Shown: one piece after another, positions 35,745 to 46,660 of the stretch
How the letters are laid out: every line of letters begins with the position of its first letter
Position numbering within the stretch: the stretch's first letter is position 1
From: Carex sylvatica
Lineage: Eukaryota > Streptophyta > Magnoliopsida > Poales > Cyperaceae
Direction of reading: 5' to 3'
NCBI GenBank assembly: GCA_964058845.1
Contig: CAXKVR010000065.1
Coordinates: 1 to 64,000 of the forward strand
DNA length: 64,000 nt
The notes under the pieces: model-generated
Database searches by the model: none
The model's input: only the letters and a program-made list of their open reading frames with translations
Told to the model about the DNA's origin: nothing
Translations under genes and position numbers: made by a program

Positions 35745-37512
35745 GAATTAGGTAGGTCCCCTAAGGATACTGATCAATACAGATATTCTGAAAAGGGTAA
35801 GCTCCCAGGGGGAGTCGGATGAGGATTCTATTTTTGGGCTTGAGGAGTCAGACTTCTCTATCTAGAGGTGTAAACGAATCCGATATTATCCAGATTCGAA
35901 TCCGAAAAATAACGAATTCAGATATTTGGATACATATATTTTTGAATTTGAATTCAAGTTCAGATAATTTTTTAACGGATACAAATACGGTTTCAAATAT
36001 AAAATTGGATATGGATACAGATAGGGCTGCACAAAAAATTCGTAGTTTGTGATTCGATTCGAAAAAGTTCGTAAAATATTCGATTCGAAATAATTCAAAA
36101 TTAATTCAAACCAAATTCAAAGTGGACCTTGTTCGTTCGAAATAGGTTCGCGAACTATTCTAGTTCCAATCTCAAAGTAACGTGAACCGTTGATTTCCGC
36201 TGACGACTTATGTTCGCTGATGACTTAAAAGTTAAAACATAAGACCACCAAACCATAAATCATAACTCGTAAGTTGTAACCCTCACTTTCAGTTCTAAAA
36301 TCCTATACAACTTTAATTTCACTTCTCGCTTTCGACGACTACGATACTTTTTCTTGTCGTAAATTTTTTTATAAAAGATTCAAAATTGAATTCGTAAAAA
36401 ATTCAATTCAAAATTAATTTAAATCAAACTAGTTTGAAATTAATTCAAGCCGAACTCAAATAAGTTCGATTCGATATCTGACATTTCACTCTCATCCCGA
36501 TATCCAAATTTGAATTACTTATGGCCCAACGTGAGGCCCAGTAAAAATAAAAAAGATAAAAATAAACGACAGCAAAACTAAGTTGGTTTACTACACGTGA
36601 TGCGTGGACCTCTTTGTTTTTGTCACCCTCTTACGTTTGAAACTTTTTTGTAATTTTTTTGTGTGGTTATGTGATTGCGTTATTTTTTTCTTGCATTGAC
36701 TACTTGAGGAGTGATGTCAGCTAAATCGTCACAATCTACACCTTCAATAGATATCTATCTTCATCTAAATTATTGTCTCCGTTTTGTTAATATAAAAAAA
36801 AAATGTTATCATTTCTCTTGCACGTTGAGGGAGAAGAAATTAATTTATTGAAAACTAAATTTATCTAAGTTTAGGAATTGAGTTAAATTTGACAACCTGG
36901 TTTATATTTTTTGCATTCAGATATATAAAAAAATGACATTCATTAGTAGATTCCTCTAATATCATTGGCATATTTCTCCTGCATAAAACAAAATAATTTT
37001 GTCTTTCAATTATCCAAATTATATTCATATTCGTATTTGTATCCATCCAATATCCAATTCGTATTCGTATCCGTATCCGAGACTATCCGTATTCGTATTC
37101 TCATCCGAAGAATTATAACGGATAAGGATATAGTTTGACCACTATTCGATCCGTATCCGACCGTTTACACCCCTATCTCTGAGCATCATGATCCAAAGGA
37201 TTCTAGCTTTGATTTTTACTTCTTCTGGGACTACTCCTTGTACAAGATGCTATTATAACATAACAATTGGAGCTACTTTTATTTCTTTTATTTCTTGTTA
37301 ATTGTAGCAAACTTTTAGCTAGCTTAGTGATTTCTAGCTTGAACATTACCTTTCCTCATTTGCCTTGTGATTTGTAATCATGGATTAGGCCCATCTATTA
37401 TGCTTAACTATTGCACAGTGGTTATCCAACCCTGTCTTTTGTAACTAAATACTCTTTTAAGTTTCAATATATATATGAAACTAGTGGGATATCTCCCACT
37501 TTTGTCAAAAAA
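35745..37512 (+). mobile_element. LINE 3' end, split by a hAT-type MITE
   Basis: A reading ending near TDILKRV...SDEDSIFGLEESDF (about 35775-35862) and a 3' tail (37176-37512) with plant L1-like features flank the MITE at 35863-37175. The tail features are CCATCTATTATGC, a GTTTCAATATATAT/ATGAAAC hairpin, a GGGATATCTCCC palindrome and a terminal run of A. Most of the LINE is missing. Confidence 0.45.
35863..37175. mobile_element. hAT-type MITE (TAGGGGTGTAAAC family), diverged
   Basis: Ends TAGAGGTGTAAACG and CGTTTACACCCCTA match the element at 4498 with one change. The subterminal GTATCCGTATCCGA repeats are alike. The 8-bp flanks TCTCTATC and TCTCTGAG match only in part. An interior block at about 36030-36480 rich in TTCGATTCGAA is probably another nested repeat. 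Confidence 0.65.
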
Positions 37513-37749
37513 AAAAAAGAGCAAGCTCACAACGTTTAGTGTACCAGAATTTGGCTATATAAACACCTTGGAAGCCATGTAATTAATTATTCAATCAATA
37601 AAGTAATACCATGTTATCAGTTACTGCTTCACAATTACATGATCCATAACCAGAGTTAATCCGTAATATGTTTATTGTCATAGTTATTATTTTCTTTCTT
37701 TTTCCTTTTTCTAGTTGTTGAAGGCCGCCCCGTTGTTTTATAGAGGATA

Positions 37750-38625
37750 ATGAACGATGAACTTTTTTTTTTTAATGTGATCTCCTTGTTTGCTATATGC
37801 AAGTAACCTTTTAATATCAAATTAAAAGACACAAAGTCATAACAAATAATCTCTATGAATAGGTTCACAGACATCGATTCACATCTGGGAGATAAAACTC
37901 AAAATTCTATTTCATTTGTTTATTTATATTTTCTTGATTTAGGTTTATACAAAATTAAGCTGTACATCATCATATTTCAACCCTGGTAAAATCATAGACA
38001 ACTCTCACAACAAAATAGTGATACAATAATTTAAACAAAACAATAATTTTATTTGTTCTTCTCAAGTTCCCCCCTTCCATTTTTTCAAATATCCATGAAC
38101 CTTTCGATACTCAAGCACAGCCCAAACAAGGTGTCTTACAGAGAACTCAGGACATAACGGGTTTGGATTATGCAAGTGGGTAAAATTCGATTGCCACAAA
38201 AGAAAATTACTCAAATGGGTCTCACCCGAAGTGCCTCCAGATCAGTCACATTAATTTGATTCTTCTCTCTCCTCTCTCTAACCGATGCCTCCATTGCATG
38301 TGTTATCTCATCGATCGAGGTGTAGGCAACACAAACCAAGAGCATAGGTCCCTTGTTGTGCACTATCATATCCATTACCTTTTTTGCAGCTACACATACT
38401 GGCTCGGTAAGAAGCTCCAAATTACTCCAAAAAATGATCTGAACATCGAATTTGATCAACAATCTCTCTCCTTTCAACATTTGGTCGATATTAGCTATTA
38501 TCATATCCATTAATGGCCGAATCTCATGCGGGTCCTGCCTGAAATTGTCTATGCTAAAAGCATATACTGTAGCATGCTTCATGTCCATTTCAAAGCAGTA
38601 TTGGATGCTTGCTATGATGCTTGAT
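37750..38625 (-). pseudogene. cis-prenyltransferase copy 5 (CPT5), 5'-truncated
   Basis: Homology starts at ASIQYCFEMDMKHATVYAF (about 38625) and runs through SIDNFRQDPHE, NLELLTEPVCVAAKK and AYTSIDEITHAM. The DGN and GHR half of the enzyme is absent. A deletion of about 46 bp after VTDLEA (near 38234) removes NMYTAGCVEP...IR and shifts the frame. The remaining C-terminal sequence (LKKWKGGT) ends at about 38062. The 3' flank from about 37780 matches 3' flanks of other copies (GCAAGTAACC...AAGTCATAACAAATAATCTC). It cannot encode an active enzyme. Confidence 0.85.
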
Positions 38626-38639
38626 ATCGTTGATAGCAG

Positions 38640-39960
38640 TAGGAGAGTAGAGAGCCCGGGGTGATTCGCCTAATTGGACTTGGCCCATTAATTTTTTTTA
38701 ACAATGTTGAAGAAAGGTCCGAAGCCTCTTTCTCATTTAATTCATTATCAAGCCCGAAGGCCCATAATTCAAATCAATTTCAATCTTTAATGTCAAGCCG
38801 TCTTTTATATACGCAACTTCCCATCTCTGGCAATTTGAATTAATTACGATGAAAAATATATTTTTTATTTCCTGAAAAAAAATACCAAACATAAGCGACT
38901 CAATCAGAAGTTTGATAATGGCGCGTCAGTAATTATTTTGCTTCAATCTTTCATTGTTGATGCAAGCATTTTGGATCTAAAATATTGAAAAATGGAATCC
39001 TAGGGACTAATCAAATAAAAAATGAATTAAAAATAACCTAATTCCTCCATAAAAAACTCAAATTTCGAAACAAGAATATATAATGTTGGAGAATCATAAA
39101 AGCCAAACAATTACGTCTTATATAGAAATCAAATAATTACATCTCATCTAGGGCTCAAACACTTACACCCCAGAGAAGGAGAAACAATTTTCCACCTTAA
39201 TCTAAGAACCGTTCTATGCCAAAAAGACTTAAAATATAAATCTAAAGTGCGGAACACAATACCAGATTCCATGCCATTTGTCATGGAGTATCCAAAGCTT
39301 TAGCAAGCCGTCTCCGTGAACACGAGACAAGTCTTCAACGGCAAGAAGTCCTTCTCGCTTTTGTTGTCGGGTCGTAGAATAAGTCTTCCAAGACAGCAAG
39401 ATGCGGCTCTTGAGAAACCATCTCCAAATTTATTACTGGATTTCTCTTCTCTATTCTTTGATGGTGGAAGAAGAAGAGAAGGCACACAGATCTGTATTTT
39501 TCTTAAGAGAAAAATAAATGTAGTTCAGTTTCTGTTCTTTAATTTTTTGTTACCTTATGCCTTGGGGACCAATCCTTCTATAAAATAACTCTTTTGTGGT
39601 CATCTGCCAATTTGAAAAAGATATAATGTCAGTTGTATCAAAAACTGTGCTGACGCATTGAAATCAGTGTGGACAGCACAGCCCTCCGAAAAGACAGTTT
39701 CTGACCTCTAAAAACAAAATTTCTAAATCAGTTCATCAATAATTAAAAATTTGTCTAAATTGTTCTACACATTTATAGACCACACACTATTGAATATATA
39801 AATTGTGTAATATCTTAATTTCATATTATATTACTTAATTATGACAATCATATATGACAGTATACAATTCATAATTATATTACATAAATACTCAACGTTG
39901 GATATATGATCCAACAGATAATAGAATTATTTTTAATTAGATGAGCAATACAACATATAT
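38640..39960. other. spacer between CPT5 and the P450 pseudogene
   Basis: No supported gene. The stretch 39083-39720 begins TGTTGGAGAATC and is less AT-rich, which could be a solo LTR, but matching ends were not found. Open frames here have no domain. Confidence 0.35.
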
Positions 39961-40821
39961 ATTTGAAGTATTAATTTATTGGAACGGGCACTACACAGAG
40001 GGGAACTGCCATCTCAATCACGACTGCAAACTTCTCCTTCAAATCTTTATCTTTGGGTTCCATCCCATCTGGAAGCCTCCAATTGAACTCCGCAAGCATC
40101 AAAGCCATCAGTGAAGGTACTACCCTTACAGCCAATGGCAACCCAGGACAACTTTTCTTTCCGTACCCAAACGGTATGAACTCAAAAGATTTTTTAAGAA
40201 AGCTGATTTGTTTCTCCAGAAATCTCTCTGGATTAAACACATCCGGTTCAGTCCACAGTTGTGGGTTCCGTCCGATAGCCCATGTGTTTACAAGCACTGT
40301 CGCTTCTTTGGGCACTCTGTATCCACTGAGCTCAGCTCCATCTTTCATGGCCTTGTGAACTAATATATAGTGGCACTGCCGGATGTAATCTCATTAATTA
40401 CCTCTTTAATCACTGCTTGGAGATATGGAAGATTGATTATATCTGATTCAGTAGGAGTTTGCAATGCAAAAGCCTTCCGCACTTCGACTTGAACTTTCGC
40501 CATGGCAACAGGGTCATGGAGAAGTTCGGCCATTGCCCATTCTATTACTGTTGAGGTTGACTTACCGACAGCCATAAAAAGTTCCTGACAAGGAAATATT
40601 AACATTTTATGAAAGCATTGATAGAAAGTTTTTGCACAGATTATGTAAATTGTCATGTTATTGGCAATGTTATTTATGCAACTACTGATGGTAGATAATG
40701 CAATGGACACGAGGGGTGGGTTAGTATTATAGTTTACACAAAAATCAGATCCATATATACTAACTTGATGACATTTGTCATCCAACTGATGAAACTTCGA
40801 ATCAAATTTCTTCTTAAAGTG

Positions 40822-40822
<1 letters not shown>

Positions 40823-40860
<38 letters not shown>
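40823..40860. repeat. (AT)n microsatellite in the P450 intron
   Basis: About 18 AT units within the P450 pseudogene intron. Confidence 0.9.
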
Positions 40861-40863
<3 letters not shown>

Positions 40864-42231
40864 TTATTAACTGACCATGTTAGAGAAAAAACAACCGGAC
40901 AGATTTTCGCGGTGGTTGGTTAATTTTATCAAATTTGACTTTCAAAATTTTGAAAAGTTAATTTTGTAACTAATTATTACTATTTCAACAAACAATTTAG
41001 AACTTCTAGCTTTCATAGCATGCCATGAAATTTAATACACAAACTTAATCTTAGAAATAAATATAATAAGTGAAAAGAGAAATAAGATAAATTACCCCTA
41101 AAAGTATTTGAATTTCTTGCCGAGTTATTTTTGATTCCACAAGTAAATCGAGCAAGGAATCTAAGAAATCACATAGGTTTTTCCATTGCTGCTCCTGTAC
41201 TGTAAGCGTGTGTCTATAATAGCATCAAAAAACTTGAAGAGTTCTCTACTGTAGCCTGCAGAATTGTGCCGTATACGTTGAAGATCAAGAAACCTTAGGA
41301 AAGGAAAGAAATCAGAGACATTAGGTTTTAGGTTTTCATTCATGGATTTCTTAATCAGCTCTTTGAACTCTTGTCGTGACTCGGAGTTGGTATTAACGAC
41401 ATCTTGGGAGAAAATTATATTGGAGAACATATTAAGTATTCCCGCAAAAATTATCTCACCAATACATATAGGATGGCCTGCCTTTTTGTCACACCCCAAC
41501 AATAGGGCCGACAATCCGCCGTGCTTTTCAGCACAAGGCGATCATATTCTGAATTACAACATATACATAAATACATTTACCAATGACACATAATTGAACC
41601 CACAATACATGAAGTAAATTTCTGAAGTCTAATTTGTTTTACATGTATCAAAGCATTACAAAATGAATCTGCTATAGTTTAAATAAGTACAATTGAAGAA
41701 CCATAACAGATTCATTTGATGAAAATTATAAGAAAAATTACTTATGTTTGTGGCAACCCCCTCAATCATTCGTTCTGATACCTCACTTTCGTCTCTTGGA
41801 GTTTGTACCTGGAACCCACAAAGTGGAACGGTGAGAGATTGAAATCTCCCAGTGCGGTATTTAGTTTCAGTCAAGTTATTCTTAGATCCGACCAACTGAA
41901 ACTAAAACAACACCGAGCACAAAAAAAAAATAGACTACAAGAATAATATAAGAACCAAAGAGGCTAAGTTACCAACTATAATCAGTCAAGAAACAAAAAT
42001 ATAAGTTCACTTTAAAAAATGCACAAATACTGCAAAGAAATCAGCAAGCTAGAGAAACAATTGATAGCTGTAACAATCAAGCATAACAAAACATTATATT
42101 ATGCAATGCTCATGTACAATAGCCTTAAAAGTCCAATCCAATTTAGTTGTGCAACCATATCATATAATCATTCTTTATTCAAGACTATTCATGATAGAAT
42201 AAAATATCATTATATTAGATAACCATTTTGG

Positions 42232-42690
42232 TATTAACAATACTCGGTCATGCGCTACAAGTACAACACCTACATGACCCCGGTCATGCGCTACAAGTTC
42301 AGCGTCTACATGACCGTCAAGATTCAGGTGTGAGGTATTAACAATACTCGGTCATGCGCTACAAGTACAGTGCCTACATGACCCCAGTCATGCGCTACAA
42401 GTTTAGCTTCTACATGACCATCAAGACTCATACAGGACTCCGATCATGCGCTACCACGAATATGGCGCCTACACAATTTCTGTTATGGCCATAACCTGAA
42501 ATTATGCACTTATCCCGAATAGGGTGCCTACATGACTAAAGTTATGCGCTACAAGTTCAGCGCCTACATAACTGAGTCATGTGCTACCACGAATATGGCG
42601 CCTATGCAATTTCTGTTATGCACTATAAGCTCAGCGCCTACATAACATAAATTACACGCTTATCCCGAATAGGGCGCTTACATGATCGTC
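42232..42690. repeat. minisatellite in the solo LTR
   Basis: About ten or more imperfect units alternate CATGCGCTACAAGTTCAGC with CCTACATGACC words, and variants have TATCCCGAATAGGGCGC. Spacing is roughly 30-60 bp and irregular. Non-coding; such arrays are known inside some plant LTRs. Confidence 0.8.
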
Positions 42691-43152
42691 GGGTTTCAGA
42701 CATTTGGTTCTTTAGCACAATTCATTTAAAACAAGTAAATAGTTCATATCATGCTATGTATAATGTATACCAATATATCATGCAAAAGTTCTAGTTCAAC
42801 TCATGTATTCATGCTATGCAATTCAAAAGAAAATTCAAGAAATACAATGAATTACCAATCAAGCAACAAAGCAAGCATCCACAATACAACCAATTAACAA
42901 CTCAACAAACAAGCAAGCAACAACAATAATAAAATAAGTTAGAGGAATCTGAGAATAACTCGAAACCCGCACCTTAGAAATGTCGGGCTCAATGAATAAC
43001 GCATCACTATGGCAGAGACACATCCGATGGTCCTGCTTATTACCGTCATGCAATGTTCATCCTTATGCCAAATTATCGAAACTGAATCATCAATTTAATG
43101 TTTGTCTTTATTTAGTTTGTTAACTACAACCCTCATAACTTGTGAAATTCCT

Positions 43153-43287
43153 GACAATCGATGTACACAATTGGTCCCTAGTTATATACGGTTAGGTGAT
43201 CGTCATTAACGGTCGGCTCGATGTAAATAATTTTTTATAAATATATCTTTTAGTGGATCTTTTCCACTAAACTTCAAAAAAAAAAAA
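43153..43287 (+). mobile_element. SINE, about 135 bp, nested in the solo LTR
   Basis: Perfect 15-bp target duplications ACTTGTGAAATTCCT lie at 43138-43152 and 43288-43302. The insert ends in a run of A preceded by a TTTAGTGGA/TCCACTAAA hairpin. The 5' part contains GGTTAGGTGATC and GGTCGGCTCGATG, plausible remnants of pol III A and B boxes. The family is shared with the truncated copy at 22203. Confidence 0.8.
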
Positions 43288-44550
43288 ACTTGTGAAATTC
43301 CTAAAACAAGTCCATGTGAATGATAACTGTTCACCATACACAAGAAATATGGGCACTGACCGGAGTTAGAACACAATGATGTACAAAGAGATATTGTACT
43401 AGACAACAAAATATACCAACTGATATTTGTCATAGAAGAAAATCTAAACTAGCAATAACCTACTAATGCATAGTTCAAATATCATGCATGACCGAGAGTT
43501 TGATCAAGACTAATATGTGGGCCTAAGTTCAATCAGCACAACATAACAACGGAAGAAAACCAATCTACGTATCAGGAGGTCAGATAAGCATTTTGATTCT
43601 TTAATTAATACAACAACTCAAGATAGAACAACGTATCAATTCGGTTTACGATCATCTCAACAATTAATCACCACTAATGTTATTGCCTTCAACCATAATT
43701 TTAATCGAGACCTACGCAACACACTGGACTTGACAGAAAAATGGGAGCACAAAAACTAAGAGAGTTTAATTTACTACCAATAATACCAATAATCAAACAA
43801 GTGATTACGGAAGAATTCGTCAGGCTCGAAGAGGTCGACGTGATGCAAGCATCTCCGCCTCATTCATCTATTGTTGTAATTATCGGCGTCATCACCACCT
43901 ATCTTCTCTTCTTCCGTGCTTTGGTTGCACTTGAGCCACGTGCTTCTAACAAATTACTTCCAATTTCAATCGCCGGTACACCAAGGGAAATGAGATATAA
44001 TGAAAGTGAGATTGTTTGTGGCGGAGGGAAGGAAAGTATTGTGCGTACTCAACAAGAAAAATAAAATTGCTCATTGGGGAGAATAAAGAAAAATAGGAAA
44101 TATATTATAGCATTATGGAGAAAAGGGTAAAACAAAAGTAATAACATGTGGAGTGAAGAGAGAGTGACACGTGAGTGGAGATGAGGTTGGGTTAGTGGTG
44201 ACAAAAATGAAAAAGTTGATAATAGAAAAGTAGAGGCCGTGCCATGTGTCCCTAAATAAAATTCTTGAACTTAAAAAAAAAAAATTCTATTATATATTGT
44301 TCTCAACTAAATGATTAGTAGGTTTCCAATTAACTCCTTTGCATTTTTGAAAATAACTTGAACTTCATAATTACCAAGATTTTAACTAACACCATATTAC
44401 AACAAAAATATCTAAGGCTAGAGTAAAACTTTTCAAATTATTGAAACACAATCTTTTTTATAATTATTCTTTAAAATTCAGATTTCTATTTTTAAACACA
44501 TTTTATTTGAAGTCAAATAAAATTTTCCAATATTCAAAAATTGGTATGTT

Positions 44551-45149
44551 ACATTTTTTTATGAAAATTGTTTATAATATCATGTGCCTTTTGTGCCCTA
44601 ATCTCTCTAGTTGATTCAAGGCTACGTACTGAGAAGATATTAGTTGCGCAAATTGCACGATTGCGGCTCCATAGAGGAGACGTGCTTGGAAGAAAAAACA
44701 TCGATGCCTCATGTTGGTTGTCAGCACGTACTGCGTCGGGTACTGATCGGGCAGAGAAATATACATCCTTAATTGTACGTAGAACCTCACGTGCAACCTC
44801 AGGTGAGGAGACAACAATGGTGGTTGTAATTAGACCAAATTTGAGAGACATGATAGGGCCATAGACATTTGCGAGATGAGAGAGTGAACAGTGTGGTTGG
44901 CCATCCAGCAAGTCTAGGAGGTTTCCGATTATTGGTAGTGGGATAGGGCCTGGCCGTAGGGGAGCATTGTGTGATGATGAAAATAATTTAGAGATGGCGA
45001 AGAGAAGGGAGATGGTTATTGCGATGAACAAGAAACTAAGTGAGAGTTCCATGCTTTTTGAGACAATTATCAATGTGCACTAATGCTCTTTCATTTCCTC
45101 TACTTTCACATAAATATATAGAGTTAGGCTATGTTACTATATATGTATA
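44551..45149 (-). other. P450 pseudogene exon 1 (5' part) and its upstream flank
   Basis: The coding part 44551-45052 is described with the P450 entry. Upstream (45053-45149) is a short flank before a hAT MITE; an AATATATAGAG-like stretch on the minus strand could be a TATA region. Only about 100 bp of original promoter remains next to the gene. Confidence 0.4.
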
Positions 45150-46142
45150 TAGGGGTGAAAATGGAGCCGGATATCCGCATATAATCCGGATTCAGATAAT
45201 TATCAGATATTCATAGAAGATTCAGATTTGGCGTTCTAAATGGAGCGGATATTCGGATCAACCGAAATCCAATAGTTTGGTCGGACGACCCATATAAAAA
45301 AGAAATTAATATTTGCTATAAGTAGAATTTAAACCCATGTACTCTCATTTAAAGGCTTTTGAACTAAGCTTCAAACCACTAGATCACAACAACTTTTGTT
45401 ACTATTCCTTTATTTGATATATATCTTATAGAGTTTGGCTAGTATAACATCAGTGTCATTTCAACCTATATAATACCAACTCTAAAACCTATGAAATCAA
45501 CTTCAAATAGTAAATCCAAACCGTTCAAACCAATATACTTAATTAGTTGTGCGTTTACATGTAAAATTTATAACTTTTCGAATTTATTTAGTATTAGGTC
45601 ATGTAGTCAAATATGTGAGTTTTTAAGTTAATTTTAATACATTAATTTTTCAATATTTTTACCGCTTGATTTGATACTAAAATAACTCGAAAATATAAAA
45701 TTTTTGTATGTAAACGCATCACACATAATACAAATTGGTTTGAACGGTTTGGATTTACCATTTGAAGTCGATTTGATAGGTTTTGGAGTTTGTGTTATAT
45801 AGGTTGAAATGACACTGATGTTATACTAGCCAAACTCTATATTATATGAATAGATTATCTCCCATCTCTTATAAGTTCATTAATATTTATATTTAATATT
45901 TTAATTAATATTTGTATCTTAGAATTTCATATATCTTAATTATCCGACCATTATTTGTTTTATATCCGTATTCGAATCTGTATCTATGGACTATCCGTTT
46001 CGTATCCGTTTAAGGCGGATTTGATTTTGAATTTTGATATCTGTTTACTATCCGTATCTGTATTCGTATCCGCTCATTATTCTACGAATGCGGATATAGT
46101 ATCAGCATTATTCGCTCCGTATCCGCTCCGTTTTCACCCCTA
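45150..46142. mobile_element. hAT-type MITE (TAGGGGTGAAAA), hosting a nested MITE
   Basis: Ends TAGGGGTGAAAATGGAGC and GCTCCGTTTTCACCCCTA are nearly perfect inverted repeats. A perfect 8-bp duplication TATGTATA lies at 45142-45149 and 46143-46150. The 993-bp length includes a 407-bp Mutator-type insertion. It sits immediately 5' of the P450 pseudogene. Confidence 0.9.
45431..45837. mobile_element. Mutator-type MITE nested in the hAT MITE
   Basis: Ends GAGTTTGGCTAGTATAAC and GTTATACTAGCCAAACTC, with arms exceeding 100 bp. The 9-bp flanks TATCTTATA and TATATTATA differ at one position. It is the same family as 7224-7623 and arrived after the host hAT element. Confidence 0.85.
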
Positions 46143-46194
46143 TATGTATAGTGTCTATTGGTCTGTATTAATATATTTATTTTTAAAGTTCAAG

Positions 46195-46660
46195 CAATCG
46201 ATCTGAACCGTTTAACATAATCTTCATATGAAAATATAATTGCAAACTAAATTATATATATATTTTAATTTTCTTGAGGAGGGATCCACTTAATATATGC
46301 AATTTCATCTCGATCAATGCTTAATAACTTGACTAAAATATGTTGCAAAATGGTCCCGTGGACCGATAAATTTGATTGGATCTACTATAGTTGGTGCAAA
46401 CTTAAATAAACTAAGCTGATAAGTATAATATATTCATGATGCTATCATCGTTAACTAAAATTATAAGCGAGCATCTTATATTAAAAGTAGATATTTTGAA
46501 ATGTACAAAGTAACATCTAAGGATTTTTTTACGAATCTGAATCGTTGAAATCTGCCTACCTTATGAGTGATGCGCCTACATGTGAAAATTTTAAACATTC
46601 GAATTAATTTACTATAAAGTCAAGCGGTCAAAATTAGAAGATTAATAAATTAATTTTAAT
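46195..46660. repeat. fragments of foldback MITEs
   Basis: Parts at about 46195-46300 resemble the 21528 hairpin family (GATCTGAACCGTT). Parts at about 46530-46640 share the GTCAAGCGGTCAAAATTA core of the 7224 family. Complete boundaries are absent. Confidence 0.4.

Larger units (their letters stand above)
41490..44550 (+). mobile_element. solo LTR, Ty3/gypsy Tekay-like, inside the P450 exon
   Basis: The insert starts TGTCACACCCCAAC and ends GGTATGTTACA, the TG...CA form and end words of large chromovirus (Tekay/Del-type) LTRs. A-runs on the coding strand at both borders give a probable 4-5-bp target duplication. Removing it rejoins the P450 reading as FHK-KAG. About 3.06 kb long, it has no gag-pol and no second LTR, so a solo LTR formed by LTR-LTR recombination is likely. 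The clade name is from recall. It contains a minisatellite and a SINE. Confidence 0.7.
39971..45052 (-). pseudogene. CYP76-like cytochrome P450, split by a solo LTR and frameshifted
   Basis: P450s of this clade oxidise terpenoids and other small molecules at the ER. The N-terminus at 45052 (MELSLSFLFIAITIS) is a membrane anchor followed by the RPGPIPLPIIGNL hinge. It runs to NNFHK at 44551, where the solo LTR (41490-44550) interrupts. Coding resumes at KAGHPICIGEIIF. A frameshift near 41175 breaks the frame before DFLDSLLDLL. An intron (40585-41095, GT/AG) precedes ELFMAVGKSTSTVIEWAMAE, where the oxygen-binding AGTDTT motif is degraded. A small insertion destroys ExxR near 40400, and another indel lies near 40360. 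The last part is intact: FNPERFLE, FGYGKKSCPG with the haem Cys, and the stop at 39971. Assignment to CYP76 rests on overall resemblance. Clearly non-functional. Confidence 0.85.

Noticed and set aside
39316..39588. Overlapping open frames of 61-90 codons on both strands
   Set aside because: No domain or homology that I recognise; probably part of an unidentified repeat.
42232..42690. Regular short repeats separated by variable sequence, superficially CRISPR-like
   Set aside because: The units are imperfect, the spacing irregular, the context is a plant LTR, and no cas genes exist here. It is a minisatellite.
43741..44064. 107-codon open frame on the plus strand
   Set aside because: Lies wholly inside the solo LTR and has no recognisable domain; chance frame.
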